Assembly (NCBI GenBank): GCA_965203255.1
Contig: OZ241882.1
Coordinates: 1,922,001-1,986,000 of the forward strand
Direction: 5' to 3'
DNA length: 64,000 bases
Source of the DNA: JAPOUP01 sp965203255
GTDB lineage: Bacteria > Pseudomonadota > Alphaproteobacteria > Rhodobacterales > Rhodobacteraceae
A program made the position numbers and the translations under genes. Within the stretch, counting starts at the first letter, position 1. Each line of letters begins with the position of its first letter. This document shows positions 9,077 to 18,022 of this stretch, one piece after another. The notes beneath the pieces are model-generated. The model was not told the origin of the DNA and ran no database searches. It saw nothing but the letters and a program-made list of their open reading frames with translations.

Positions 9077-11808
9077 GTGTCATCGAACAGGTGCATCAGG
9101 AACGCGAGGAGCTTGCCCGCGTTCTGACGGAATACGCCGGAATCCGTAAGATCGTCGAGGATCTCTATCCCGATACCGCTCACTTCATTTACGAACTGCT
9201 CCAGAACGCCGAGGACACCAAGGCGACCGAGGCCACCTTTGTCGTTTCCGAGGACAAGCTCGTATTCGAACACGACGGCCGTGCGTTCGACGAAGAAGAC
9301 ATCCGGGCCATAACCAATATTGGGGAAGGAACCAAGGCGGATAACGATGACCAAATCGGCCGCTTCGGCATCGGCTTCAAGGCAGTGTTCGCCTACACGG
9401 AAACGCCGCGCATCTGGTCCACGAACTACGCCTTCGAAATCTCGGAAATGGTCCTTCCGTCGGCGCTACCTCCCAACCCCGACCTCAGCCAACGTACGCG
9501 GTTCGAATTTCCTTTGAACTCGGCCAAGAAGCCGCAAGCCCAAGCCTTCTCGGAGATCAGGGACGGCCTAGAAGAGATTTCCGACAACACCTTGCTGTTC
9601 CTGTCCCACATTGAAGAGATCCAGTGGAAGGTCGACCGCGGCCGCGAAGGCCGCCTACTCCGAGTTTCTCATTCGGACCACCATCTGGAAATTCTTCGCG
9701 AGATCGACGGCAGACGAACCGAAAGCTCCCACTTCCTCCGCTTCCGCGAGCCAGTCGACGGTCTGGAACGCCAGCACGTCGCCATCGCCTTCGAACTCGA
9801 ACCTCTGTCCCGGCAGGAGCCGCCAGATGTACTCGGGGAACTCGCCAAACGGTTCCGCATTGTGCCAGCCGAGCCCGGACACGTCGCGGTCTACTTCACA
9901 GCGGCCAAGGAGACCTCGAACCTACGCTTCCATCTCCATGCCCCCTTCGTTCCGGAACTCAGCCGTTCCAGCATCAAGGAAACGCCAGCGAACGAGCCTC
10001 TCTTCCGACAGCTTGCCGCATTTACAGCGCGATCTCTATTCGCCGTCCGCGACCTCGGACTGCTCGATCGGGACTTTCTTGCCGTCCTTCCCAACGATCA
10101 GGATGAGATCCCCGCCCAGTACACTGCCTTTCCAGATACTATCGTCGGCGCGATGAACGAGCGCCCGTTGACTCCAAAGTACGCCACCGGCCATGCCCCA
10201 GCCGGATGCCTGCTTCAGGCGGAGGCCGGGCTGAAGGTCCTGCTCGACCGCGAGGACATCCGCTTCCTGACCGATGGCGACGATGGCCCGCGCGACTGGG
10301 CTGTCGCGGCAACGCAGAGGAACAGCCGGGTCGACCGCTTCCTGCGCAGTCTCGATATCGAAGAATGGGGGATCGAACAGTTCGTGGAAACGCTGGACGA
10401 GCGCTGTTCCAACCGGCGACGGTATTGCTACTTGACCCGCAAATGGAAACAAGGGCCAGACCAGCCGTTTCTCGATTGGATGCGCCAAAGGCCACCTGAA
10501 TGGCACCGCGCACTGTATGCCCTCTTCCACCGACTGCTGGAAGACGGTCTCGACCGGTTCGACGAGATATGTATCGTCAGATGCTCGGACGGCCGATACC
10601 GGATAGGCAGCGAATGCTACTTCCCAACCCCCGAGACCAGCGAAGACTCCATCCATCCCCGCGTTGCTGAAGACACTTATGCACATGGAGGAACGACGGC
10701 CGAGCGAACCCACGCCAAGGCGTTTCTGGACGGCATCGGCGTCCGTGAGATGGGAGAACACCAGCGGATTGAGGCCGTCCTCAAACGGCACTACTCCGAC
10801 CGCGCACGCATCCCATCATGGAAGAACTATGAGACCGACTTGAGGCGTTTCATCTCGCTCGTCGAAATGAACAGTAGCGCGAGCACTCTCTTCAAGGATT
10901 ACTTCTTCCTTCAGGGGAAGGACCTTTTCTGGTACCGGCCAAGCGACCTCTACCTCGACTCGCCCTATCTCGAAACTGGTTTGGAAGCCTACTACGAACC
11001 TCTAGCAGCGAATGCGGACAGAACGGCACTATCCGACAACTACCGGTCTATCGACATATTAGAGCAGTTAGTCCCTTTCGCCCAAGCGTGCGGCGTAGCC
11101 GATAGCCTCGAGATATCCTCGGTCAAATGCGTCGGCAACCCCGAGAAAGAGTATCTTGAAAGCGCCCCCGGAACCTTCTTTACCGACACGGGTACCGATT
11201 GTGACTTTGCCATTCCCGGACTGCAGGCTCTGTTCGATAAACCGAGCCTAGCGCTTTCCCGCCTCGTCTGGAACAGGCTCAGAAACCAACCACACGACAG
11301 GACCATCCTGCAAGCTACCTATCAGTACAACCAATCCAACTTTCCCCACCACGCCGCCTCCCAACTCGTTCACCAGTTACGCCACGCCGCCTGGATTCCG
11401 CAGAAGGGCAATGTTTTCGTTCGACCCGCCGAAGCCGACAGAGACCTGTTGCCGGACGGCTTTCCTTTCGATCCCGGCTGGTGCTGGCTCACCGCCATCG
11501 ACTTTGCTACGGAAACCAAAGAGCGTGCCGTGCAGTTCCAAGTAAACTCGGAGATTGCTGCCGAACTCGGATTTACCGATGATGCCGCGCTTGCCGACGC
11601 GAGACGATTTGCGGAACTGGCACCCGACACCCGTCAGAGAATTCTTGCAGAGCACAAAAGTCCTGCCGATCTGCCAACGCACGAATCGGGCGACCCGGAC
11701 CGCAGAGCGGAATTGGTTCGTGAGGAAGCTCGCAAAGCCCCCGGGCGCAAGAAGAAGAGGCGTCCGCGGTCCGTCCCAAAGAACCGCGACGCGGTCAAAC
11801 GCTCATGA
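9073..11808 (+). pseudogene. Sacsin-like HATPase, N-terminal part, truncated by IS110
   Basis: A 911-residue open frame starting at a GTG that overlaps the helicase stop (GTGA). The N-terminus is a GHKL/Hsp90-type ATPase as in sacsin-like proteins: FIYELLQNAEDTKATEA (N box), FEHDGRAFDEEDIRAI (D-x-G box) and DQIGRFGIGFKAVFAYT (G2 box). The rest has no domain I can name. The end (KNRDAVKRS, then stop) is where the IS110 element begins. The matching C-terminal module lies beyond the IS at 13582-13986. Joining TCA at 11803-11805 to 13582 keeps the frame and gives about 1,045 residues. It probably acts with the HEPN-SNF2 helicase; whether the truncated form retains function is unknown. Confidence 0.75.
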
Positions 11809-11810
11809 TT

Positions 11811-12158
11811 GGGCTGGCCATATCGCCCCGCTGATCATGTAAGTTCAAGGGCTGCCGCCGCCGTCTTTCTTCCTGCGTCCGTTTTCCTTTTCCCGTCGGT
11901 TCACATTCGCTTTCCGAATGCGGCGGGATGACGCATGTTGCCGCGCGGAAGCGGACAGGAGGACGTTTTTTTTGTGCGGACATTGCGATCCCGTTGTCAA
12001 ACTGTCCCGGGCCGTCGGCTTCGAGCCCCGCCTTGTTTACGGACTCTTCCGAGAACGAACAGCAAAATGCACCGCAGCGCCCGTCTCCGGGGGCTGTGAG
12101 TCTGCTGATCCGCCGGCCTGTCCGCTTCCACGCATGATCCCCAACAGGAGATAGTCAC
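11811..12158 (+). ncRNA. Putative bridge-RNA region of the IS110 element
   Basis: A 348-bp stretch without convincing coding potential lies between the left IS boundary and the recombinase. It contains local hairpins, for example CATTCG/CGAATG around 11907-11924, and GC-rich paired segments. In IS110-group elements this position encodes the structured bridge RNA with target- and donor-binding loops. The call rests on position and family knowledge; I could not fold it or match the loops to the target. Confidence 0.4.
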
Positions 12159-13412
12159 ATGATAGAGAAGGATAAGCTCAATGTCATCCATTCCCGCGCC
12201 GCCGGGCTGGATGTTCACAAGATGCAGGTCACCGCGACCGTGCGCATCGCCCGCCCCGGCGCGGATTCGGAACGCATCACGAAGGAGTCCAGCACCCTTC
12301 CGAGCGGTCTGGCCGATCTTTCGGCCTGGCTCAGCGAACACGGCGTGACGGCTGCGGCGATGGAAGGAACCGGCGTCTATTGGGAGGCGGTTTTCGACGC
12401 CGTCGCCGATGCCGGAGCCGAGCCGCTGCTGCTGCACGCTCAGCATGTCAAACAGATCAAGGGCCGCAAGACCGATGTCGCCGACAGCATATGGCTGGCC
12501 CGCGTATGTCAGTTCGGTCTCTGCAGCCCGAGCATGGTTCCGCCGAAGAACTTCCGCGAGCTGCGCCGGGTCTCGCGCGCGCGCCGGAAGATCGTCGCCG
12601 GGCGGTCGCGGACGCGCTGCCGGGTCCACAGGATCATCGACGGAGCCGGGCTGCGCGTCGGCGGCGTCCTGTCCGACATTTTCGGGGCCAACGGCCGGCG
12701 CATCCTCGACGGTCTGGCCGAAGGGAAAGAGCGGGCGGAGATCCTCGCCTCGCTCTCGGGCCATGTGCGCGGGCATCTCGAAAAGCTCGACGACGCTCTG
12801 CGGCGCAGGCTTTCGGAGGCCGACCGGTTCCTGCTGCGCGATCAGATCCGTCTCTTCGACCAGGCCGGACATCGTCTGGCCGAACACGACGCCGTCATCG
12901 AGGAGGGTCTGGCCGGCCGCTGGAGCGATCTCAGCCTTCTGACCACGATTCCCGGTATCGACCGGCGCGCCGCGGCGGCGATCATCATCGAGCTCGGCCC
13001 CGATGTCTCCGTCTTTCCCGGGCCGAGACACTGCGCCGCATGGGCCGGTCTCGCCCCCGGCAACAACGAGAGCGCCGGAAAACGGCGTTCGGGACGGGTC
13101 CGCAAAGGCAACCAGGCTCTTCGCACGCTCATGATCGAATGCGCCCAGGCGGCCGCCCGCAGCAAGGGATGCCAGTTCAAGGGCTATCACAAGGCTCTGA
13201 CCGTCCGCCGCGGCTACAAGCGGGCGACCGTCGCCGTCGCGAACAAGATGCTGCGCATCGTATGGGGCATGCTCTCGACCGGAGAACTCTACCATGACCC
13301 CGAAACCGACTATGAGGCCATGATGGTGATGCGCAATGCGCCGCGATGGATAAGAATGCTGCGTAAGTATGGCGTGACGGCCGGATCCGGAGAACGCCGG
13401 GCCGCCGCCTGA
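12159..13412 (+). CDS. IS110-family recombinase/transposase
   Basis: A 417-residue protein. The N-terminal RuvC-like DEDD domain shows GLDVHKMQVTATV (first Asp), AMEGTGVYW (Glu) and GRKTDVADSIWLAR (Asp-Asp). The C-terminal Tnp_IS110 part shows LTTIPGIDRRAAAAIIIELG, then WAGLAPGNNESAGKRRSGR, which carries the conserved Ser. Good ribosome-binding sequence (AACAGGAGA) lies just upstream of the ATG. Full length and in frame, so probably active. IS110 recombinases use a bridge RNA encoded in their non-coding end to choose targets. Confidence 0.9.
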   Translation: MIEKDKLNVIHSRAAGLDVHKMQVTATVRIARPGADSERITKESSTLPSGLADLSAWLSEHGVTAAAMEGTGVYWEAVFDAVADAGAEPLLLHAQHVKQIKGRKTDVADSIWLARVCQFGLCSPSMVPPKNFRELRRVSRARRKIVAGRSRTRCRVHRIIDGAGLRVGGVLSDIFGANGRRILDGLAEGKERAEILASLSGHVRGHLEKLDDALRRRLSEADRFLLRDQIRLFDQAGHRLAEHDAVIEEGLAGRWSDLSLLTTIPGIDRRAAAAIIIELGPDVSVFPGPRHCAAWAGLAPGNNESAGKRRSGRVRKGNQALRTLMIECAQAAARSKGCQFKGYHKALTVRRGYKRATVAVANKMLRIVWGMLSTGELYHDPETDYEAMMVMRNAPRWIRMLRKYGVTAGSGERRAAA

Positions 13413-13431
13413 CCGCCGTCCTCGGGACGGC

Positions 13432-13473
13432 GGCCGACAGCTCTGCGGAGGAGGCCGACAGCTCTGCGGAGGA
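13432..13473. repeat. Two tandem 21-bp repeats near the IS110 right end
   Basis: Two identical 21-bp units beginning GGCCGACAGCTC run at 13432-13452 and 13453-13473, with the start of a third (GGCCGAAAGC) following. Just before them CCGCCGTC/GACGGCGG forms a tight hairpin after the recombinase stop. They lie inside the IS. Confidence 0.85.
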
Positions 13474-13581
13474 GGCCGAAAGCGCGAACGGCACGGGGCA
13501 GCAAGCGGGGCAGCCCTCAGACAGACCGAAGCGCCGAAGCCGCCTCACGCTGCCTCAGGCCGAACCCGCCAAATTCGGTCA

Positions 13582-13986
13582 ACGATCCCGTGCGCCTTGT
13601 CGGGAAGAAACTTACACAGCAAAAGGGAAAGGACCGATCCCTACCTTCGCAATCTCTATACCAACAGGGACCGCGAAACGATCTGCCAAGCGTGCCAGGA
13701 TCGCCTCCCCTTCAAGCTCGCCGACGGAAGTTACTACTTTGAGGCGGTTGAGTTTCTACCGGAGCTGGAAAAACATCATTACCAGAACTACCTCGCGCTA
13801 TGTCCAAATCACGCGGCGATGTTCAGGCATGCCAACGCCTCCAAAAAGCAACTCAAGGAACTGTTCCTCAGCCTTGATGGCAATGAACTAGGGATCACTC
13901 TCGCCGACCATCTGGTCACAGTGTATTTCACCAACACGCATATCGCGGACCTCAACGTCGTCATCGGAGTCGACGACGACAGCTGA
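13582..13986 (+). pseudogene. C-terminal zinc/HNH-like module of the interrupted HATPase
   Basis: About 134 residues continuing the HATPase frame after the IS110. Key features are ICQAC, LPFKL, SYYFEAVEFLPELE, and YLALCPNHAAMF: a two-Cys knuckle followed by a second Cys/His knuckle, as in the treble-clef tails of sacsin-like or helicase defence proteins. The order fits an HNH-like zinc module, but a complete catalytic set is not obvious. A TTG at 13597 could allow separate translation; it has no strong ribosome-binding site. Confidence 0.7.
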
Positions 13987-14012
13987 CCGCATCTCCTTTC
14001 TCCTTTTCGAGT

Positions 14013-14512
14013 AACGCCCGCTACGGCGGTGCATCTCGGTTAGGCGGAGCCGAGCGCTTGGGGCACAGACGCCGGTCAAGAATGTGAAGCGTACGTGTCC
14101 GGTGCTAGCCTTGATGATCCCGCAGAGACCGCGCAGTTCGCTCCGATTAGCGGTGGCCAGATCCGGCTCCTGGAGCATGTCGAGGACTGACTTGTCATAC
14201 GCATCCACGAGGACCACCACCCGCCGACCCGTTGCATGGTAGAGACGATCTAGGATGTTTCGCAGGCGGCGCGGTCCAGTGGCCGAGCCCTCGGCGGTGC
14301 CAATCGCCCTTGACCTCCTGAGGATTTTGTACCGCCCATCGAAGCTGAGCCTCAGCACCCGATGGCCGCAAGACCTGTTCCAGTGACCGTGAATGTTCAG
14401 GCCCGGAGACATTTCCCCGCAACCTTCAAACAGCACCACCAAGGTATCCAGCAGCGGGCCCTTGCAGAACCGGCGTGGCCGGGACGGGAAATAGCTGGAC
14501 CTGTCGGTGGCT
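14013..14512 (-). pseudogene. Relic of an AAA-ATPase-like / PD-(D/E)XK protein
   Basis: Reading leftwards from about 14512: YFPSRPRRFCKGPLLDTL (a ruined Walker A; the family has SRPRRFGKSL), VLRLSF, then VVVLVDAYDKSVLDML (the family has VLVDEYDKP) and RGLCGIIKASTGHVRFTFLTGV. These match in order the AAA-ATPase_like family that usually carries a C-terminal PD-(D/E)XK domain. The N-terminus, an in-frame stop near 14512 and the whole C-terminal half indicate a dead fragment. It lies just beyond the end of the five-gene operon. Confidence 0.7.
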
Positions 14513-15017
14513 TTCTAGAAACGCGGGAAACCGCCGGATTCCTGCGCTTTTGGTCCGCCACTAACATGGGCCTTTCGATCTCAAGGTGCCAGATGAGGGG
14601 TGTTTTCTCGACATTTCACCCTCCCGTCTCTTGGATCGTGCGAAGGTTCTGAATCCCAATCAGAAGCATGCGGCAGTCCCTTTTCGCTCCCTGAAAGGCA
14701 TCCGGAAGTCCTGAATGCACATTACGGTGCCCTCGCCACGGGGGTGGCAATGGCACTGGGCACATCCATGCTGATCAGCCCCAACGGAGGGCAAACTCCC
14801 AATTCTTCAGGAGAGCTTCCTAACAGACCAGAAGACAGTCCTCCCTAAATACAATGTCACAGGTCAGGGTGGCGATACCTCTAGGAGAAGAGGCGCCTTT
14901 TTCTTCCGATACGGGCAAGCTAACACCGACCATTCGGGAACCCAATTTTCCGGCTCGTTTGTGTTGCGCAGCAGTGAATGTCACCCACGACGAATGAACG
15001 ATCCAGATGGCGGATTC
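14513..15017. other. Intergenic stretch, no convincing gene
   Basis: About 500 bp between the ATPase relic and the MFS transporter. A short rightward frame (ALATGVAMALGTSMLISPNGG) near 14725-14848 has no family I recognise. The only structured signal is the hairpin at 14871-14905. Confidence 0.5.
14871..14905 (+). terminator. Rho-independent terminator (rightward)
   Basis: GGCG and CCTCT pair with AGAGG and CGCC across a 6-base loop (a 3-base bulge separates the two stem parts), followed by TTTTTCTT. The T-tract marks rightward transcription, so it would stop read-through from the left before the leftward MFS gene. No intact rightward gene immediately precedes it. Confidence 0.55.
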
Positions 15018-16301
15018 TCAGGTGACCGCCGAACTCTCGCCCAAAGGTCTCTCGTTCACTGGCAAATGAACGATTGCACTGAAGGCACCAACTGCAACGC
15101 CAACCCACCAAACGGACGTATAGTCGCCGTAGGCATCATACATCCGTCCGCCCAGCCAAACTCCGAAAAAACTCCCAAGCTGGTGGCTGAAGAACACGAT
15201 TCCATACAAAGTACCCATGTAACGGAGACCGTAAATGTAAGCGACCAATCCACTTGTAAGAGGGACTGTGGCAAGCCAGAGGGTTCCCATAGCGACCGAA
15301 AACACAATCACGGTCGCCGGCGTAACCGGAAACAGAATGAACAGCGCCGCCGCGACCGTTCTTCCCGTGTAGATTAGCGCAAGCAGGTATTTCTTGGAAT
15401 ACCACTTGCCGAGCCAGCCCGCCGCCAACGTTCCGACAATGTTCGCCGCACCGATGATCGCGATGGAAGCGGCTCCCAGCGCCGAAGTCGTCGCAATGCC
15501 CATGGAAGCCAGAACTCCGGTCGGGTCGATGGGACCACACATTTCCGTTATCATCGCGGGGAAATGCGCCGTGACGAAGCTGAGTTGGTAACCGCAGGAG
15601 AAAAACCCAAGAAAAATCAACGTGTAAGACGGATCTCGGAACGCTTTCAGGATGATCTCCCCCAGCGATTCCTCAAGTTCCGCCTTTGAGACCGGGGCGG
15701 GCGAGCGAATCATCGGCAAAAACAGAAGTGCTGCAATGATCATCGCGGTAAAGACCAGAAAGACCGACTGCCAGGTCATGAACGTCAGCAGCCATTCGGC
15801 CAGAGGTGCGCCCACGACCTGCCCGCCCGAACCGGCCGCTGTTGCGACCGCAAGCGCCATCGAACGGTTCTCATCGCTCGCCGCGCGACCCACGACTGCT
15901 AGAATCACGCCAAACCCGGTGCCCGCAATTCCGAATCCGACCAGGACTTCCAATGTCCAATGCTGCTCCGGTGTCGTGGCAATGGACGATAGCGCAAGGC
16001 CCACCGCATATGTAAGCGCACCGAGAACCACCGCTCGGCGGTCCCCGAACTTTTCAGCCAGTGCGCCAAAGATTGGCTGCCCAATTCCCCACGCCAGATT
16101 CTGGATCGCGATTGCTGTGGAAAAATCCGTTCGCGGCCAGCCGAACTCATCGGCGATTGGAATCTGGAATACACCGAACGACGCCCGAATCGCGAAACTG
16201 ATCAGTATAATGAAGCTGCCGCCGATCAGGACCGGCGTGACAAGAGATGCACGCGCTGGCAACAATCCACTCTCCCGGGGAAACGTCCGCCCAAAATGCA
16301 C
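15018..16301 (-). CDS. MFS transporter (monocarboxylate/oxalate-formate-like)
   Basis: About 427 residues from a GTG at 16301; the open frame extends upstream but that part lacks membrane character. Twelve hydrophobic segments are evident. The pattern GQPIFGALAEKFGDRRAVVLG between segments 2 and 3 is the MFS loop motif, and FGVFQIPIADEFGWPRTDFS resembles the first-helix region of monocarboxylate-porter-type MFS proteins. Substrate cannot be told; an organic anion is a guess from family resemblance. It stands alone, divergent from zapE with about 80 bases between them. Confidence 0.8.
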   Translation of the reverse strand: MHFGRTFPRESGLLPARASLVTPVLIGGSFIILISFAIRASFGVFQIPIADEFGWPRTDFSTAIAIQNLAWGIGQPIFGALAEKFGDRRAVVLGALTYAVGLALSSIATTPEQHWTLEVLVGFGIAGTGFGVILAVVGRAASDENRSMALAVATAAGSGGQVVGAPLAEWLLTFMTWQSVFLVFTAMIIAALLFLPMIRSPAPVSKAELEESLGEIILKAFRDPSYTLIFLGFFSCGYQLSFVTAHFPAMITEMCGPIDPTGVLASMGIATTSALGAASIAIIGAANIVGTLAAGWLGKWYSKKYLLALIYTGRTVAAALFILFPVTPATVIVFSVAMGTLWLATVPLTSGLVAYIYGLRYMGTLYGIVFFSHQLGSFFGVWLGGRMYDAYGDYTSVWWVGVAVGAFSAIVHLPVNERPLGESSAVT

Positions 16302-16382
16302 CCGACGGATAGCGGCGTCAATACACTCCAATGGCGAGTCGTGGTGCTTTCCCTGCCGTCCCTGACATTCTATCTGGGACTC

Positions 16383-17462
16383 ATGGGTAAACCATTGCAG
16401 GCCATCTACGAATCTCTGGCGGCTTATGGAGCGATCACGGCCGATCCCGCGCAGCAAGCAGTGCTTCCTGCGCTCGAGAGGATTCGCGGGAATCTTGAAC
16501 TGAGCCTCAGGAACAAGGGACTGTTTGGCAGGCTGTTCGCGAACGCACCGAGGTCACCTAAAGGTGTCTATGTTTGGGGGGGTGTCGGGCGAGGCAAGTC
16601 GTATCTCATGGATCTTCTCTTCGATGCGGTTGAGATCGAAAACAAGCGTCGTGTGCACTTCCATGCATTCATGCAGGAGATTCATGAGGGCATGCACACC
16701 AACCGCCAGCACGGCGTTGACGATGCCCTCAAGCCTGTGGCCAAAGCAGTGGCGGAAAAGACCCGACTTCTTTGTTTCGACGAGATGCAGATCATCGACA
16801 TAACCGACGCAATGATCGTAGGGCGGCTGTTTGAAACACTGATGGCTGACGGGGTGGTGATTGTGACCACCTCGAACCGAAAGCCTGACGACCTCTACAA
16901 GGATGGTCTCAATCGTGGCCTCTTTCTGCCATTCATCGAGTTGATCAAGGAAAGCATGATCGTCCATCAACTGGTCTCACCTACCGATTATCGGCAGCAC
17001 CGCCTACAGGGTACCAACTGCTATTTCACCCCCGCCGATTCGAAAGCCCGTGCTTCAATGGATTTGCTCTGGAATGACCTGACCGGAGGCGTCTGGGAGC
17101 CGCTGACTCTGACGGTAATGGGTCGCAAGACGGTGCTTCCTGGATTCCGGAACGGTGTCGCCCGGGCAACATTCCGGGACCTATGCGGGCAGCCACTTGG
17201 GCCCGCTGACTTTCTTGCGGTTGCGGAGGCCGTGCGGGTGCTGCTTGTCGACGACGTTCCACAGCTCTCCCGGGCAAACTTCAATGAGGCGCGGCGATTT
17301 GTCATTCTGGTTGACGCACTCTATGAGGCAAGGGTCCGGCTGATCCTCAGCGCCGCCGATGTGCCCGAACGGCTCTTCATCGAAGGTGAAGGCACCTTCG
17401 AGTTCGAGCGCACCTCCAGCAGGCTGCGGGAAATGCAAAGCGAAGGGTGGGGAGCGAATTGA
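16383..17462 (+). CDS. zapE: Cell division protein ZapE (AFG1-like ATPase)
   Basis: About 359 residues from ATG 16383 (MGKPLQAIYESLAAYG), which aligns with the usual ZapE start; upstream in-frame codons look non-coding. P-loop GGVGRGKSYLMD near residue 62, Walker B LCFDEMQI, then ITDAMIVGRLFE and TTSNRKPDDLYKDGLNR, the sensor region. AFG1/ZapE ATPases associate with the FtsZ ring and help constriction; in many alphaproteobacteria the gene lies near core metabolic genes. The stop overlaps the thpR start. Confidence 0.9.
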   Translation: MGKPLQAIYESLAAYGAITADPAQQAVLPALERIRGNLELSLRNKGLFGRLFANAPRSPKGVYVWGGVGRGKSYLMDLLFDAVEIENKRRVHFHAFMQEIHEGMHTNRQHGVDDALKPVAKAVAEKTRLLCFDEMQIIDITDAMIVGRLFETLMADGVVIVTTSNRKPDDLYKDGLNRGLFLPFIELIKESMIVHQLVSPTDYRQHRLQGTNCYFTPADSKARASMDLLWNDLTGGVWEPLTLTVMGRKTVLPGFRNGVARATFRDLCGQPLGPADFLAVAEAVRVLLVDDVPQLSRANFNEARRFVILVDALYEARVRLILSAADVPERLFIEGEGTFEFERTSSRLREMQSEGWGAN

Positions 17463-18022
17463 AACGGCGGGATGGTATCCGGGCCTTTGTTGCCCTTGGC
17501 ATGCCTGAACCGGTTCAGGATGCACTTGAGCGGCTGCAGGAGAGCCTGCCTGCCAGTCGGCTGGTTGCCCCCGAGACTCTGCATCTGACGCTGGCCTTTC
17601 TCGACACGCAACCGGAACAGGTTGTCGCTGAAGTCAATGAGGCGCTCCAGGGAATTCGGGCCGATCCGATCACATTGACCTTGCGCGGGGTCGACATGAT
17701 CAGCGCCGGTCGACGCGGAATCGTATGGGTGCGCGCAGTTCCCGACCCCGCACTTACAACTTTGAGAAACAGGATTCGGAGGTCTGTGACGGATGTAGGC
17801 GTAAACCTGGACCGAGAGAGGTTTCGGCCACATGTTACCCTTGCCAGGATTGGCGCACGATCAGATGGCTACGTGAGATCTGGCGTCGCGGATTTTCTCA
17901 TAAGTCATTCAACATTCTGTCTGGAACCATTCACGATCAGCAGTTTCCAACTTTACCGTTCCACCTTGCATGAAACGGGTGCGGTCTACGACCTGCTCGC
18001 GGAATACTCTCTTGGGAATTAA
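17447..18022 (+). CDS. thpR: RNA 2',3'-cyclic phosphodiesterase (2H family)
   Basis: 191 residues from GTG 17447, or 187 from a TTG at 17459 that overlaps the zapE stop. Both 2H signatures are present: LHLTLAFL near residue 45 and FRPHVTLARI near residue 127. The family hydrolyses 2',3'-cyclic phosphate RNA ends to 2'-phosphates. It is coupled to zapE and convergent with folC, whose stop overlaps its own by 4 bases. Confidence 0.85.
   Translation: MGSELKRRDGIRAFVALGMPEPVQDALERLQESLPASRLVAPETLHLTLAFLDTQPEQVVAEVNEALQGIRADPITLTLRGVDMISAGRRGIVWVRAVPDPALTTLRNRIRRSVTDVGVNLDRERFRPHVTLARIGARSDGYVRSGVADFLISHSTFCLEPFTISSFQLYRSTLHETGAVYDLLAEYSLGN

Larger units (their letters stand above)
11806..13581 (+). 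mobile_element. IS110-family element inserted in the HATPase gene
   Basis: The element carries one recombinase gene, a ~350-bp 5' non-coding region and a ~170-bp 3' region. There are no long terminal inverted repeats, as expected for IS110. The boundaries are inferred: HATPase coding ends at TCA (11803-11805), and coding for the same protein resumes in frame after a TCA at 13579-13581, so a short shared core is plausible. An alternative shared word, CGGTCAA, exists near both junctions but does not preserve the frame. Boundary uncertainty is about 10 bases. Confidence 0.75.

Noticed and set aside
11793..11799. CGGTCAA near both IS110 junctions as the target duplication
   Set aside because: Joining there shifts the HATPase frame by one, whereas joining at TCA keeps it.
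11997..13295. Leftward open frame of 432 codons opposite the IS110 recombinase
   Set aside because: It mirrors the recombinase codons; the rightward frame has all IS110 motifs.
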